Positions 27,367 to 36,595 of a stretch of DNA of 50,350 nt are shown here, piece after piece. The stretch's first letter is position 1. Each line of letters begins with the position of its first letter. The stretch is from Polaribacter sp. (lineage in GTDB: Bacteria > Bacteroidota > Bacteroidia > Flavobacteriales > Flavobacteriaceae), in assembly GCA_029250685.1 (NCBI GenBank), contig JAQXEU010000017.1:1-50350 (forward strand). The letters run 5' to 3'. The translations under genes were made by a program, and so were the position numbers. Under the pieces are notes generated by a model. The model was given only the letters and a program-made list of their open reading frames with translations, was not told where the DNA came from and did not search any database.

Positions 27367-29163
27367 TTAAAAACAATATTTGTTTTCTGCTTTTACTTTT
27401 TCTGCAATTGTATTTCTTAATTCAATTACATTAGGGTAATTTGCATATTTTGTAAATCGTTTTAATCCCATTAACATCATACGTTGTTCATCTCCTTCAG
27501 CAAAAGAAATAATTCCTTCTTTTGCATTTTTGTTGATGATTTCAACTGCATTATATAAATATAATTGAGCCATTGCAATTTGCTCTTTTTGAGAATCAGC
27601 ACCAGAACGTTTTACATTCTTTTCAGTTCTTAAAATTCCAGATTCTGCCATATATATTTCAATTAAGATATTGGCAGCAGCATTCAATAATTGCTGATGT
27701 TGCTCCAATTCTGGACCAAACTTTTGTAAAGCAGCTCCGGCAACCATTAAGAAAACCTTTTTCAGTTTTACCAACATTTCTTTTTCTTCAGCAAATAATT
27801 CAGAATAATCAGGAGTGTCAAAAGACGGAATTCCTAATAATTCTTCACCAACTGCCATTGCAGGATTCATTAGATCAACATGACCTTTCATTGCTTTCTT
27901 CACCAACATCCCAACAGATAACATTCTGTTAATTTCGTTCGTTCCTTCATAAATACGAGCGATACGAGCATCTCTCCAAGCAGATTCCATCGGAGTTTCT
28001 TCTGAGAATCCCATTCCTCCAAAAATTTGAATTCCTTCATCAGCACAAGCTTGTACATCTTCAGAAACCGCCACTTTTAAGATAGAACATTCAATTGCAT
28101 ATTCTTCCACACCTTTTAATTCTGCTTCTTGATGAGAATTACCAGCTGCTTCACGCATTGCAATTCTATCTTCAATATTTTTAGAAGCTCTGTAAGATGC
28201 AGACTCACCAACATAAGTGTTGGTAGCCATTTCAGCAATTTTAGATTTGATTACACCAAATTCTGAAATAGGCGTTTTAAATTGTTTACGTTCGTTTGCA
28301 TAATTTACAGCAATACTCGTCACTCTACGTTGAGAATCTAAACAAGCTCCAGCTAATTTAATACGACCAATATTTAAAGCATTCATAGCGATTTTAAATC
28401 CTTCACCACGACCAGCTAACATGTTTTCTACAGGAACAACTGTATCACTATAAAATACTTGACGTGTAGAAGAAGCTCTAATTCCTAATTTGTGCTCTTC
28501 TTCACCCATTGTAATTCCGTTTGGATTGGCAGGATCATACTCAACAATAAAACCTGTAATATTTTTATCATCTTCAATACGAGCAAAAACAATCATCAAA
28601 CTACAGAAACCTGCATTTGAAATCCACATTTTTTGTCCGTTGATTTTATAACTTTTTCCATCTTCAGATAGAGTAGCAGTAGTTTTTCCTGAATTTGCAT
28701 CAGAACCTGCACCAGGTTCCGTTAGACAATAAGAACCAAACCATTCTCCAGAAGCTAATTTCGGAACGTATTTTTGTTTTTGCTCTTCAGTTCCATATAA
28801 AGTGATTGGCATTGTGCCAATCCCAGTATGTGCACCAAAAGCTGTACTAAAAGATCCAGTTCCACTTGAAATATAATCACAAGTTAACATGGTAGAAACA
28901 AATCCCATTCCCATTCCGCCATAAGCTTCTGGTACAGAAACACCCAAGAAGCCTAGTTCTCCAGCTTTGCGCATTACATCTTCAGTCAATGCATAATCTT
29001 TTGCTTCGAATCTAGCTTTGTGCGGAATGATCTCACGATCGTTAAATTCCATTACAGCTTCTTTCATCATGGTTTGTTCTTCAGAAAAATCTTCTGGAGT
29101 AAATACATCTTCACACTTCGTTTCTTTTACTAGGAATTGTCCTCCTCTTAATAATTCAGCCAT
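27367..29163 (-). CDS. Acyl-CoA dehydrogenase
   Basis: This is an FAD enzyme for the first step of fatty-acid beta-oxidation (acyl-CoA to trans-2-enoyl-CoA). The 598-residue protein has the standard dehydrogenase domain in the first ~430 residues, with signatures CLTEPGAGSDANSG, KMWISNAGF, GIQIFGGMGFSEETP and RDARIARIYEGTNEINR, plus a ~170-residue C-terminal extension typical of Bacteroidota and mitochondrial ACAD9/VLCAD-like proteins. Substrate length is not readable from sequence. It is the last gene of the marR-fadB-thiolase-acd operon, 8 bp after the thiolase gene. Confidence 0.93.
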   Translation of the reverse strand: MAELLRGGQFLVKETKCEDVFTPEDFSEEQTMMKEAVMEFNDREIIPHKARFEAKDYALTEDVMRKAGELGFLGVSVPEAYGGMGMGFVSTMLTCDYISSGTGSFSTAFGAHTGIGTMPITLYGTEEQKQKYVPKLASGEWFGSYCLTEPGAGSDANSGKTTATLSEDGKSYKINGQKMWISNAGFCSLMIVFARIEDDKNITGFIVEYDPANPNGITMGEEEHKLGIRASSTRQVFYSDTVVPVENMLAGRGEGFKIAMNALNIGRIKLAGACLDSQRRVTSIAVNYANERKQFKTPISEFGVIKSKIAEMATNTYVGESASYRASKNIEDRIAMREAAGNSHQEAELKGVEEYAIECSILKVAVSEDVQACADEGIQIFGGMGFSEETPMESAWRDARIARIYEGTNEINRMLSVGMLVKKAMKGHVDLMNPAMAVGEELLGIPSFDTPDYSELFAEEKEMLVKLKKVFLMVAGAALQKFGPELEQHQQLLNAAANILIEIYMAESGILRTEKNVKRSGADSQKEQIAMAQLYLYNAVEIINKNAKEGIISFAEGDEQRMMLMGLKRFTKYANYPNVIELRNTIAEKVKAENKYCF

Positions 29164-29171
29164 TTTATTTT

Positions 29172-30362
29172 TTATTTTAAAAATTCATAAACTCCTGCAG
29201 CACCCTGACCAGTTCCAACACACATGGTAACCATTCCGTATTTTCCTGTCATATCTCTTTTGCGCATTTCATCAAATAATTGCACAGATAATTTTGCTCC
29301 TGTACAACCTAAAGGATGTCCTAACGCAATTGCGCCACCGTTAACATTTACTATTTCTTGATTTAAATTTAATTCTCTCATTACAGCTAATGATTGAGAA
29401 GCAAAAGCTTCATTCAATTCGATTAACTCAATATCTTTTTGTTGTAATCCTGCTTGTTTTAACACTTTCGGAATTGCAGCTACAGGACCAATTCCCATAA
29501 TCCTTGGTTCTACACCAGCAGCAGCATAGTTTACCATTCTTGCAATTGGCTCAAGATTTAATTCTTTTACCATTGCTTCACTCATGATTAAAACAAAAGC
29601 AGCACCATCACTCATTTGAGAAGAATTACCAGCAGTAACACTTCCACCTTGAGCAAATACAGCTCTTAGTTTTCCTAATGCAGCTTGACTTGTTCCAGCT
29701 CGTGGACCTTCATCTTTTGTAACTGTATAAGATTTTGTTGCTTTTTTTCCGTTCGCATCAATATATGTTTGATCAACTTTTATCGGAACAATTTGATCTT
29801 GGAAACGATTTTCAGCTTGTGCTTTTAAAGCTTTCATATGAGAATTGTAAGCAAACTCATCTTGATCTTCTCTAGAAACCTTGAATTGATTTGCTACAGC
29901 TTCTGCTGTATTTCCCATTCCCCAATAATATTCTTCATGACCGGCATTCACTAGATCGTAGTTCAATTCTGGTTTAAACCCTGTCATTGGAACTGAACTC
30001 ATACTTTCTGCTCCACCAGCAATAATACAATCTGCCATTCCGGCTTGAATTTTTGCAGTTGCCATTCCGATAGTTTCTATTCCTGATGAACAAAAACGAT
30101 TGACAGTTACTCCAGGAACATCAACAATATCTAAACCCATAAGAGAGATTAATCGTCCCATGTTTAATCCTTGAGAACCTTCTGGCATTGCATTGCCAAC
30201 AATCACATCATCAATACGAGTTTTGTCAAAGTTTGGTAATTCGTCCATCATATATTTGATGGTTTCTGCTGCCAATTCATCTGTTCTTTTAAAACGGAAT
30301 ACACCTTTAGGAGCTTTTCCAACTGCGGTTCTATATGCTTTTACTATATATGCTGTTTTCAT
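29172..30362 (-). CDS. fadA: Acetyl-CoA C-acyltransferase (3-ketoacyl-CoA thiolase)
   Basis: The thiolase carries out the last step of beta-oxidation, splitting 3-ketoacyl-CoA with CoA to acetyl-CoA. The 396-residue protein has the nucleophilic Cys in [12 protein letters not shown], the [13 protein letters not shown] motif, the catalytic His in [16 protein letters not shown], and the second catalytic Cys in [13 protein letters not shown]. It lies 76 bp after the fadB-like gene and 8 bp before the acyl-CoA dehydrogenase gene. The symbol is assigned by function and context. Confidence 0.94.
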   Translation of the reverse strand: MKTAYIVKAYRTAVGKAPKGVFRFKRTDELAAETIKYMMDELPNFDKTRIDDVIVGNAMPEGSQGLNMGRLISLMGLDIVDVPGVTVNRFCSSGIETIGMATAKIQAGMADCIIAGGAESMSSVPMTGFKPELNYDLVNAGHEEYYWGMGNTAEAVANQFKVSREDQDEFAYNSHMKALKAQAENRFQDQIVPIKVDQTYIDANGKKATKSYTVTKDEGPRAGTSQAALGKLRAVFAQGGSVTAGNSSQMSDGAAFVLIMSEAMVKELNLEPIARMVNYAAAGVEPRIMGIGPVAAIPKVLKQAGLQQKDIELIELNEAFASQSLAVMRELNLNQEIVNVNGGAIALGHPLGCTGAKLSVQLFDEMRKRDMTGKYGMVTMCVGTGQGAAGVYEFLK

Positions 30363-30438
30363 AATTTTAGATTTTTAGATAATTAGATTTTTCGATTTTT
30401 GGAAGTCTAATAATCTAGAATTCCAACAGTCTAATTGC

Positions 30439-32844
30439 CTAATTACGTAATGGTTTACCTGTTTTTAACATATGTTGAATACGCTCCAACGTTTTTCTTT
30501 CTGTACAAAGACTTAAAAAAGCTTCACGCTCAATATCTAATAAGTATTGTTCTGAGACTTTCGTTGGTTCAGATAAATCTCCACCAGCCATTACGTAGGC
30601 TAATTTATTAGCGATTTTCTGATCGTGTTCAGAAATATATTTACTTGCTTCCATAGAATCTGTTCCTACTAAGAACATTCCTAATGCTTGTTTACCAAGA
30701 ACCAAAACATCTTTACGTTTTACAGGTTGTGTATATCCAGCCTCGGCTAATAAGATTGCATGCTTCTTAGCTTCAGCAATTTGTCTTTCTTTGTTTACAA
30801 CCACAACATCTTTTCCTTTTTGCAATATTCCCAAATCGAAAGCTTCATAAGCAGAAGTTGCTACTTTTGCCATTCCGATTGTTAAAAAATGTTCTTGTAA
30901 TACATTCAATTGTACATCTCCTTTGTGGAATAAATCGGATGCTCTTAAAGCCATCTCTTTAGATCCACCACCACCAGGAATTACTCCAACTCCGAATTCT
31001 ACTAACCCGATATAAGTTTCTGCAGCTGCAACAACTTTATCTGCGTGCATTGATAATTCACAACCGCCTCCTAAAGCCATTCCGTGTGGAGCAGCAATAG
31101 TTGGAATTGATGAATAACGCATACGCATCATGGTGTCTTGAAAGTATTTGATTGCCATATTAAGCTCATCATATTCTTGCTCAACAGCCATCATAAAAAT
31201 CATTCCGATGTTTGCTCCTACAGAGAAATTTGGTGCTTGATTTCCGATGACCAATCCTTGAAATTCTTTTTCTGCTAAATCAACAGCTTTGTTAATTCCA
31301 GCCAGCACGTCACCACCAATCGTATTCATTTTAGATTGGAATTCACAATTGATGATTCCATTTCCTAAGTCTTCAATAACAACTCCAGAATTTTTCCAAA
31401 CTTCGTTTGATTTTCTGATGTTATCTAAGATGATAAAAGAATCTTGACCTGGTTTTTTAGTTTGTGCTTTTGCAGGAATATCATAATAAAAAGTTGCTCC
31501 TTCTTTAACTGAATAGAAAGAAGTAGAACCATTTTCTAACATTTCTGTTACCCAAGCAGCAGGCTTTTTCCCTTCTGCTTTCATAATTTCAATTCCTTTT
31601 TCTACACCAACAGCATCCCAAATTTCGAAAGGACCATTTTCCCAACCAAATCCAGCTTTCATTGCATCATCAATTCTGTAAACTTCGTCAGAAATTTCTG
31701 GAATTCTATTTGAAACATATTCAAACATGGCTGCAAAATTCTTTCTATAGAATTCTCCAGCTTTATCTTTTCCGCCAACTAATACTTTAAACCTGTCAAT
31801 TGGTTTGTCAATAGTTTTTGTTAATTCTAACGTTGCAAACTTTGCTCTTTTTTTAGAACGATATGCTAACGTATCTAAATCTAAAGTTAGAATTTCTTTT
31901 CTTCCTTCTGCATTCACAGACTTTTTATAAAAACCTTGTCCAGTTTTACTTCCTAACCATTTATTTTCCATCATAGTGTTGATGAAACCTGGTAGTTTAA
32001 ATAAATCGTGTGCTTCGTCTTCTGGGCAGTTCTCGTAAATTCCGTTTGCTACATGCACTAGCGTATCTAAACCAACAACATCAACAGTTCTGAACGTTGC
32101 AGATTTTGGACGACCAATAACTGGTCCTGTTAATTTATCAACTTCTTCAACGGTTAATCCTAATTCTTTTACTTGATGAAAAAGAGATTGAATTCCGAAA
32201 ATTCCAATTCTATTTCCAATAAAAGCAGGAGTATCTTTCGCTAAAACCGATGTTTTTCCTAAGAATTTAGATCCGTAATCCATTAAGAAATCAGTGATTT
32301 CTGGCTTACAATTTGGACCGGGAACTACTTCAAAAAGCTTTAAATATCTCGGTGGATTAAAAAAATGAGTTACCGCAAAATGCTTTTGAAAGTCTTCACT
32401 TCTTCCTTCGTTCATAAATTGAATAGGGATTCCAGAAGTATTTGATGAAATAATTGTTCCAGGAGTTCTGTATTTTTCTATCTTTTCAAAAACTTGCTGT
32501 TTAATATCTAAACGTTCAACAACAACTTCCATTACCCAATCAACATCTTTAATTAAATGTAAATCGTCATCAATATTTCCTGTAGTAATTCTTTCTGCAA
32601 ATTTTTGAGAATATATAGGAGATGGTTTTGATTTTAAAGAAGCAGTTAGCGCATCATTTACCATGCGATTACGAACAACCTGATCTTCTAAAGTTAATCC
32701 TTTTGCTTTTTCTTTGTCATTTAGCTCTCTTGGTACAATGTCCAATAAAAGTACTTCTACACCAATATTGGCAAAATGACAAGCAATTCCACTTCCCATA
32801 ATTCCAGAACCAATGATTGCTACTTTTTTAATTCTTCTAGTCAT
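30439..32844 (-). CDS. 3-hydroxyacyl-CoA dehydrogenase / enoyl-CoA hydratase fusion
   Basis: This bifunctional enzyme performs the middle two steps of beta-oxidation. In the 801-residue protein the dehydrogenase is N-terminal (NAD-binding IGSGIMGSGIACHFANIG at residues 10-27; HFFNPPRYLKLFEVV; the second HAD domain near residues 370-440 with GFGWENGPFEIWD). The crotonase-fold hydratase is C-terminal (ANIGMIFMMAVE and GMALGGGCELSMHAD; GVGVIPGGGGSKEMALR). This order is the reverse of E. coli FadB and is like FadN-type proteins of Bacillus and Bacteroidota. It begins 10 bp after marR. The partner thiolase is downstream. Confidence 0.93.
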   Translation of the reverse strand: MTRRIKKVAIIGSGIMGSGIACHFANIGVEVLLLDIVPRELNDKEKAKGLTLEDQVVRNRMVNDALTASLKSKPSPIYSQKFAERITTGNIDDDLHLIKDVDWVMEVVVERLDIKQQVFEKIEKYRTPGTIISSNTSGIPIQFMNEGRSEDFQKHFAVTHFFNPPRYLKLFEVVPGPNCKPEITDFLMDYGSKFLGKTSVLAKDTPAFIGNRIGIFGIQSLFHQVKELGLTVEEVDKLTGPVIGRPKSATFRTVDVVGLDTLVHVANGIYENCPEDEAHDLFKLPGFINTMMENKWLGSKTGQGFYKKSVNAEGRKEILTLDLDTLAYRSKKRAKFATLELTKTIDKPIDRFKVLVGGKDKAGEFYRKNFAAMFEYVSNRIPEISDEVYRIDDAMKAGFGWENGPFEIWDAVGVEKGIEIMKAEGKKPAAWVTEMLENGSTSFYSVKEGATFYYDIPAKAQTKKPGQDSFIILDNIRKSNEVWKNSGVVIEDLGNGIINCEFQSKMNTIGGDVLAGINKAVDLAEKEFQGLVIGNQAPNFSVGANIGMIFMMAVEQEYDELNMAIKYFQDTMMRMRYSSIPTIAAPHGMALGGGCELSMHADKVVAAAETYIGLVEFGVGVIPGGGGSKEMALRASDLFHKGDVQLNVLQEHFLTIGMAKVATSAYEAFDLGILQKGKDVVVVNKERQIAEAKKHAILLAEAGYTQPVKRKDVLVLGKQALGMFLVGTDSMEASKYISEHDQKIANKLAYVMAGGDLSEPTKVSEQYLLDIEREAFLSLCTERKTLERIQHMLKTGKPLRN

Positions 32845-32853
32845 TTGTATAAT

Positions 32854-33312
32854 TTATGAAGCTTTCATTTTTGATTTTTTGTAAATCATTTTGTCAGCTA
32901 TTAATTTATTTATGGTTTCTGTTACTTTAAAGAAATTTTCTAATTCCTCTTCGGTAACGTGTTCTCTTACAATATTATTAAACTGATATACAGATGTTTT
33001 AGAAACTTCTCTCATTTCTTTTCCGTATTCAGTTAATTTGATTAAAACACCACGACCATCATCAGGATTTTTCTCTCTAGAAATTGCTCCTTTATCTTCC
33101 ATTGTTTTTAAAATTCTAGAAAGACTTGTTGGTTCCATTCCCATTAAAGGACCTAAAGCTGTTGATGGCGTTCCGTTCTCATGATCAATATTTAACAAAA
33201 CAAAAGCGGTAGCCATTGTACTGTCGTGTTTAGCAGCTTGTTCGTTATACAATTTTGCAACGGCTTGCCAAGTGGCTCTTAATTGATGATCTATAGAAAA
33301 TGTTTTATCCAT
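32854..33312 (-). CDS. MarR family transcriptional regulator of the beta-oxidation operon
   Basis: This is a winged-helix regulator, 152 residues from the chosen start. The MarR core is visible: helix 1 TFSIDHQLRATWQAVAKLYNEQAAKH, the helix-turn-helix GPLMGMEPTSLSRILKTMEDKGAISR, and the wing DDGRGVLIKLTEYG. I chose the ATG at 33312 (MDKTFSID). The longer frame to 33372 would begin inside the operator and upstream of the promoter, with a hydrophobic N terminus unlike the family. It is the first gene of the operon with the fadB-like, thiolase and acyl-CoA dehydrogenase genes. It probably represses itself and them through the repeated site at 33336-33384, with an acyl-CoA as the likely inducer; both points are inferred. 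Confidence 0.88.
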   Translation of the reverse strand: MDKTFSIDHQLRATWQAVAKLYNEQAAKHDSTMATAFVLLNIDHENGTPSTALGPLMGMEPTSLSRILKTMEDKGAISREKNPDDGRGVLIKLTEYGKEMREVSKTSVYQFNNIVREHVTEEELENFFKVTETINKLIADKMIYKKSKMKAS

Positions 33313-33317
33313 GGACA

Positions 33318-33325
33318 CAAATGTA
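33318..33325 (-). promoter_or_regulatory. -7 promoter element of the marR/beta-oxidation operon
   Basis: On the minus strand this reads TACATTTG, an exact TANNTTTG match, ending 5 bp before the marR ATG at 33312. The transcript would start at or next to the ATG. Confidence 0.65.
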
Positions 33326-33335
33326 TAAAAAAATA

Positions 33336-33384
33336 TTATGCATGCATAGTAAATTGCAAAAAAATTATGCACGCATAGTAAATT
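33336..33384. promoter_or_regulatory. Twin operator-like repeats upstream of marR
   Basis: The 20-bp sequence TTATGCAYGCATAGTAAATT occurs twice in direct orientation, at 33336-33355 and 33365-33384, with one difference (T/C). Each copy contains a palindromic core (tatgcatgcata in the first). The start-to-start distance of 29 bp is close to three helical turns. The first copy covers the -33 region of the marR promoter. This is the expected layout for a MarR-type repressor site. Confidence 0.7.
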
Positions 33385-33439
33385 TGTGTTTTGCTTGTAA
33401 CAATTTATGAAGAAAGAACACTAACATTTATAAAATATG

Positions 33440-33447
33440 TAAGTTTG
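33440..33447 (+). promoter_or_regulatory. -7 promoter element of the ABC/MscS/response-regulator operon
   Basis: TAAGTTTG, an exact TANNTTTG match, 40 bp before the ATG of the ABC ATPase gene. It is divergent from the marR promoter; the operator repeats lie between the two. Confidence 0.5.
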
Positions 33448-33487
33448 TAATTACTGATAGTTTATCAGATAAAATCAACCACAATCA

Positions 33488-34417
33488 ATGAGTAACTTAT
33501 TAGAAATAAAAAATGTCACTAAAAATTACGGAGATTTTAGAGCGTTAAATAATGTGTCTTTAACAATCCCTAAAGGAAGTGTTTTTGGTTTATTAGGGCC
33601 TAATGGCGCAGGAAAAACTTCATTAATTAGAATTATAAATCAAATTACACTGCCAGATAGCGGAGAGATTTTGTTAGACGGAAAACCTTTGCAGCCAAAT
33701 GATGTAGAACATATTGGTTATTTACCAGAAGAACGTGGTTTGTATAAAAGTATGAAAGTTGGTGAGCAAGCATTGTATTTAGCGCAATTAAAAGGATTGT
33801 CTAAATCAGAAGCTAAAAAACGCTTAAAATATTGGTTTGATAAGTTTGATATTGCTGCTTGGTGGGATAAAAAAATAGAAGAACTTTCTAAAGGAATGGC
33901 GCAAAAAGTACAATTTATTGTAACTGTTTTGCATCAACCAAAATTATTGATTTTTGATGAGCCTTTTTCTGGATTTGATCCTATAAACGCACAATTAATT
34001 GCCAAAGAAATATTGCAATTACGTGATGAAGGCGCAACAATTATTTTTTCAACACATAGAATGGAATCGGTTGAAGAAATGTGTGATTATATTGCTTTGA
34101 TTGACGAATCTAATAAAATTATTGACGGAAAATTAGATGATATTAAGCGTCAGTTTAGAACCAATACTTTTCAGGTTGGAGTCAAAACTAAGAATCCAAA
34201 AGAAATTGAGAACACAATAAGAGAACAGTTTGAAATCTTTCCTTCAGATTTTAAAATGTTAAGCGAGGGTTTTACAGCCAATGTGAAAATCCCAGAAAAA
34301 GAATCTCCAAACAACTTATTATCACTTTTAACAAAGTATGGAGAAGTGCAACATTTTTTAGAATTGGTGCCAAATGCAAGTGATATTTTTATTGAAGCAG
34401 TAAACAAAAATAGCTAA
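33488..34417 (+). CDS. ABC transporter ATP-binding protein (NatA-like)
   Basis: This is the ATPase subunit of an ABC-2-type transporter. The 309-residue protein has Walker A GPNGAGKTS near residues 39-47, the Q-loop region NQITLPDSG, a signature ELSKGMAQKVQF that differs from LSGGQ in the way usual for NatA-like proteins, Walker B LLIFDEPFSGFDP, and the switch His in STHRMESVEEM. The last ~80 residues are a family-specific C-terminal domain (DUF4162-like). The permease gene follows after 3 bp. Sodium extrusion is the family's nominal role; the real substrate is unknown. Confidence 0.92.
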   Translation: MSNLLEIKNVTKNYGDFRALNNVSLTIPKGSVFGLLGPNGAGKTSLIRIINQITLPDSGEILLDGKPLQPNDVEHIGYLPEERGLYKSMKVGEQALYLAQLKGLSKSEAKKRLKYWFDKFDIAAWWDKKIEELSKGMAQKVQFIVTVLHQPKLLIFDEPFSGFDPINAQLIAKEILQLRDEGATIIFSTHRMESVEEMCDYIALIDESNKIIDGKLDDIKRQFRTNTFQVGVKTKNPKEIENTIREQFEIFPSDFKMLSEGFTANVKIPEKESPNNLLSLLTKYGEVQHFLELVPNASDIFIEAVNKNS

Positions 34418-34420
34418 GAC

Positions 34421-35746
34421 ATGAACAAGTTAAAATTAATAATTAGAAGAGAATTCTTAGCGAAAGTAAAAAATAAATCATTTTTAGTGATGACTTTTTT
34501 AAGTCCGATTTTAATGGTCGGAATCGGTTTTTTAGTTTTCTTTTTAAGTAAAAAGAATGATGAAAAAGTTAAGAAAATCGTTTATGTAGATGAATCTAAA
34601 TTGTTTACAGAAGATGATTTTAAAGACACAAAATCATACGATTATGTAAATTACACAGAACTCGGAATTGAAGAAAGTAAAAAGAAGGTAGAAGAAGGTG
34701 GCTATTATGGAGTGATTCATATTCCTCAAAATGATAGTTTAGAATTATTGGCAAAATCAATCACATTTTATTCTAAAGAATCTCCAAACATTTCTATAAT
34801 TGAACGTTTGGAAAGTAAAATTGAATCAAAATTTAAAAACTTGAAACTAACAGGTTTCGGAATTGATTTAACCAAAATTGAAGCGTCAAAAATATCCGCA
34901 GAAATTAAAATGTATAATTTCTCTGGTGAAAAATCATCAAAACTCATCAATTGGTTAAAAATTGGAGTAGGTGCTATTGCTGGTTATATGCTAATGATGT
35001 TTGTTATGATTTATGGAACATCAGTTATGCGAAGCGTCATAGAAGAAAAAACTACGAGGATTATAGAGGTAATTGTTTCGTCTGTCAAACCTTTTCAATT
35101 AATGTTAGGTAAGATAATCGGAAATGCATCCGCAGGTTTATTACAATTCTTTATTTGGGGAATTATTATGCTAATTGTTAGCATTGTTGCTTCATCTGTT
35201 TTTGGAGTGAGTATGTCAGAAATGCAAACATCTAAAATGAGTCCAGAACAATTAGAAGCAATGAATAATGCAGTTGCTGGAGATAAAATGCAACTATTAA
35301 TTCAAGAAATTTTCAGATTGCCATTAGTAACGATGTTTGTGTTATTTATTTTCTACTTTTTAGGCGGATACTTTTTATACAGTTCACTTTTTGCAGCTGT
35401 TGGTGCGGCAGTTGATAATGAAACGGATACACAACAGTTTATGTTGCCAATTATGTTACCATTAATTTTGGGAGTTTATATTGGCTTTGCAACGGTAATT
35501 AATGATCCTCACGGGCCAATTTCTACCATATTCTCTATGATTCCGTTTACATCTCCAATAGTGATGTTAATGCGTGTTCCGTTTGGAGTTCCTTGGTATG
35601 AAATAGCAATTTCAATGGCATTGTTATTGTGTACTTTTGTTTTTATGGTTTGGATGGCTGCGAAAATCTACAGAGTAGGAATTTTAATGTACGGTAAAAA
35701 GCCAACCTATAAAGATTTGTGGAAATGGTTAAAATATAAAGGATAA
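34421..35746 (+). CDS. ABC-2 type transporter permease (NatB-like)
   Basis: This is the membrane partner of the preceding ATPase. The 441-residue protein has a first membrane helix near residues 22-45 (FLVMTFLSPILMVGIGFLVFFL), an extracytoplasmic domain of about 130 residues, then a cluster of about six helices from residue 186 on (AGYMLMMFVMIYGTSVM to the C terminus). The conserved ABC-2 loop EEKTTRIIEVIVSSVKPFQLMLGKIIG follows the second helix. It sits 3 bp after the ATPase gene and 16 bp before the MscS gene. Confidence 0.9.
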   Translation: MNKLKLIIRREFLAKVKNKSFLVMTFLSPILMVGIGFLVFFLSKKNDEKVKKIVYVDESKLFTEDDFKDTKSYDYVNYTELGIEESKKKVEEGGYYGVIHIPQNDSLELLAKSITFYSKESPNISIIERLESKIESKFKNLKLTGFGIDLTKIEASKISAEIKMYNFSGEKSSKLINWLKIGVGAIAGYMLMMFVMIYGTSVMRSVIEEKTTRIIEVIVSSVKPFQLMLGKIIGNASAGLLQFFIWGIIMLIVSIVASSVFGVSMSEMQTSKMSPEQLEAMNNAVAGDKMQLLIQEIFRLPLVTMFVLFIFYFLGGYFLYSSLFAAVGAAVDNETDTQQFMLPIMLPLILGVYIGFATVINDPHGPISTIFSMIPFTSPIVMLMRVPFGVPWYEIAISMALLLCTFVFMVWMAAKIYRVGILMYGKKPTYKDLWKWLKYKG

Positions 35747-35762
35747 AATGTACCTTTAAAAC

Positions 35763-36593
35763 ATGGATAAAATAATTGATTTTTTTAATTATCAGATTAC
35801 TTTTAGTAAAGAGATACATATAAGTGTAAAAGCAATTCTTGTTGCATTTTTAGCAATTTTAATTTCTTCTTTCTTATTAAAATTGATGCGAAGAATAATT
35901 ACTAGAAAATTACCGGATACTGATAAAGCAAAATTTGTTTCTGTTTTTAGTTATTTAAAATGGGTTATTTATCTTGTAATTTTCTTAGTTGCGATGCATA
36001 ATGCAGGCGTAAATGTAACCGCTATTTTTGCCGCATCAGCAGCATTATTAATCGGTGTTGGTTTGGCTTTGCAGACCTTGTTTCAGGATATTTTTTCTGG
36101 TATATTTATTCTAATTGATCAATCAGTTCACGTTGGTGATATTATTGAATTAGAAGGTAAAATAGGTAGAGTAGAAGAGATAAATTTAAGAACTACCAGA
36201 GCAGTTACTATTGATAATAAGGTCTTGATAATTCCAAATCATTTGTATTTAACTAATAGTTTATACAATTGGACAGAAAACGGTGTTGAGACAAGAGAAG
36301 GAATCAATGTTGGAGTTGCGTACGGAAGTGATGTTAAATTGGTTGAAGAATTATTATTGGAGGCAGCAAATAGTAATGCATCGGTGTTAAAAAAACCAGC
36401 ACCAAAAGTGTTGTTTACAAATTTCGGGGAAAGTTCTTTAGAGTTTAGAGTTGCATTTACCATTAGAAATAGTTTCGAAGTTCGCTTTATTCAAAGTGAT
36501 ATACGTTTCGAAATTGATAGATTATTTAGAGAAAACAATATAAAAATTCCTTTTCCACAAAGAGATATTCATATTATCGATAAAAATAAATAA
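35763..36593 (+). CDS. Mechanosensitive ion channel, MscS family
   Basis: This is a small-conductance channel that opens on membrane tension and protects against osmotic downshock. The 276-residue protein has three N-terminal membrane helices; the pore-lining third helix is rich in Ala and Gly (NVTAIFAASAALLIGVGLALQTLFQDIFSG). It is followed by the beta domain (VGDIIELEGKIGRVEEINLRTTRAVTIDN) and the C-terminal cytoplasmic cage (NVGVAYGSDV, REFNI-type ending NNIKIPFPQRDIHI). The size is near E. coli MscS (286). The response-regulator gene starts 2 bp after its stop. Confidence 0.93.
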   Translation: MDKIIDFFNYQITFSKEIHISVKAILVAFLAILISSFLLKLMRRIITRKLPDTDKAKFVSVFSYLKWVIYLVIFLVAMHNAGVNVTAIFAASAALLIGVGLALQTLFQDIFSGIFILIDQSVHVGDIIELEGKIGRVEEINLRTTRAVTIDNKVLIIPNHLYLTNSLYNWTENGVETREGINVGVAYGSDVKLVEELLLEAANSNASVLKKPAPKVLFTNFGESSLEFRVAFTIRNSFEVRFIQSDIRFEIDRLFRENNIKIPFPQRDIHIIDKNK

Positions 36594-36595
36594 GT

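Noticed and set aside
30363..30438. Possible small gene or regulatory site in the 76-bp gap within the beta-oxidation operon
   Set aside because: The gap is low-complexity (repeated agattttt and agtctaat pieces) with no frame, promoter box or stable hairpin.
33313..33372. Longer marR frame beginning MHNFFAIYYACII
   Set aside because: It would start inside the operator repeats and upstream of the promoter, and the extension is hydrophobic, unlike MarR proteins.
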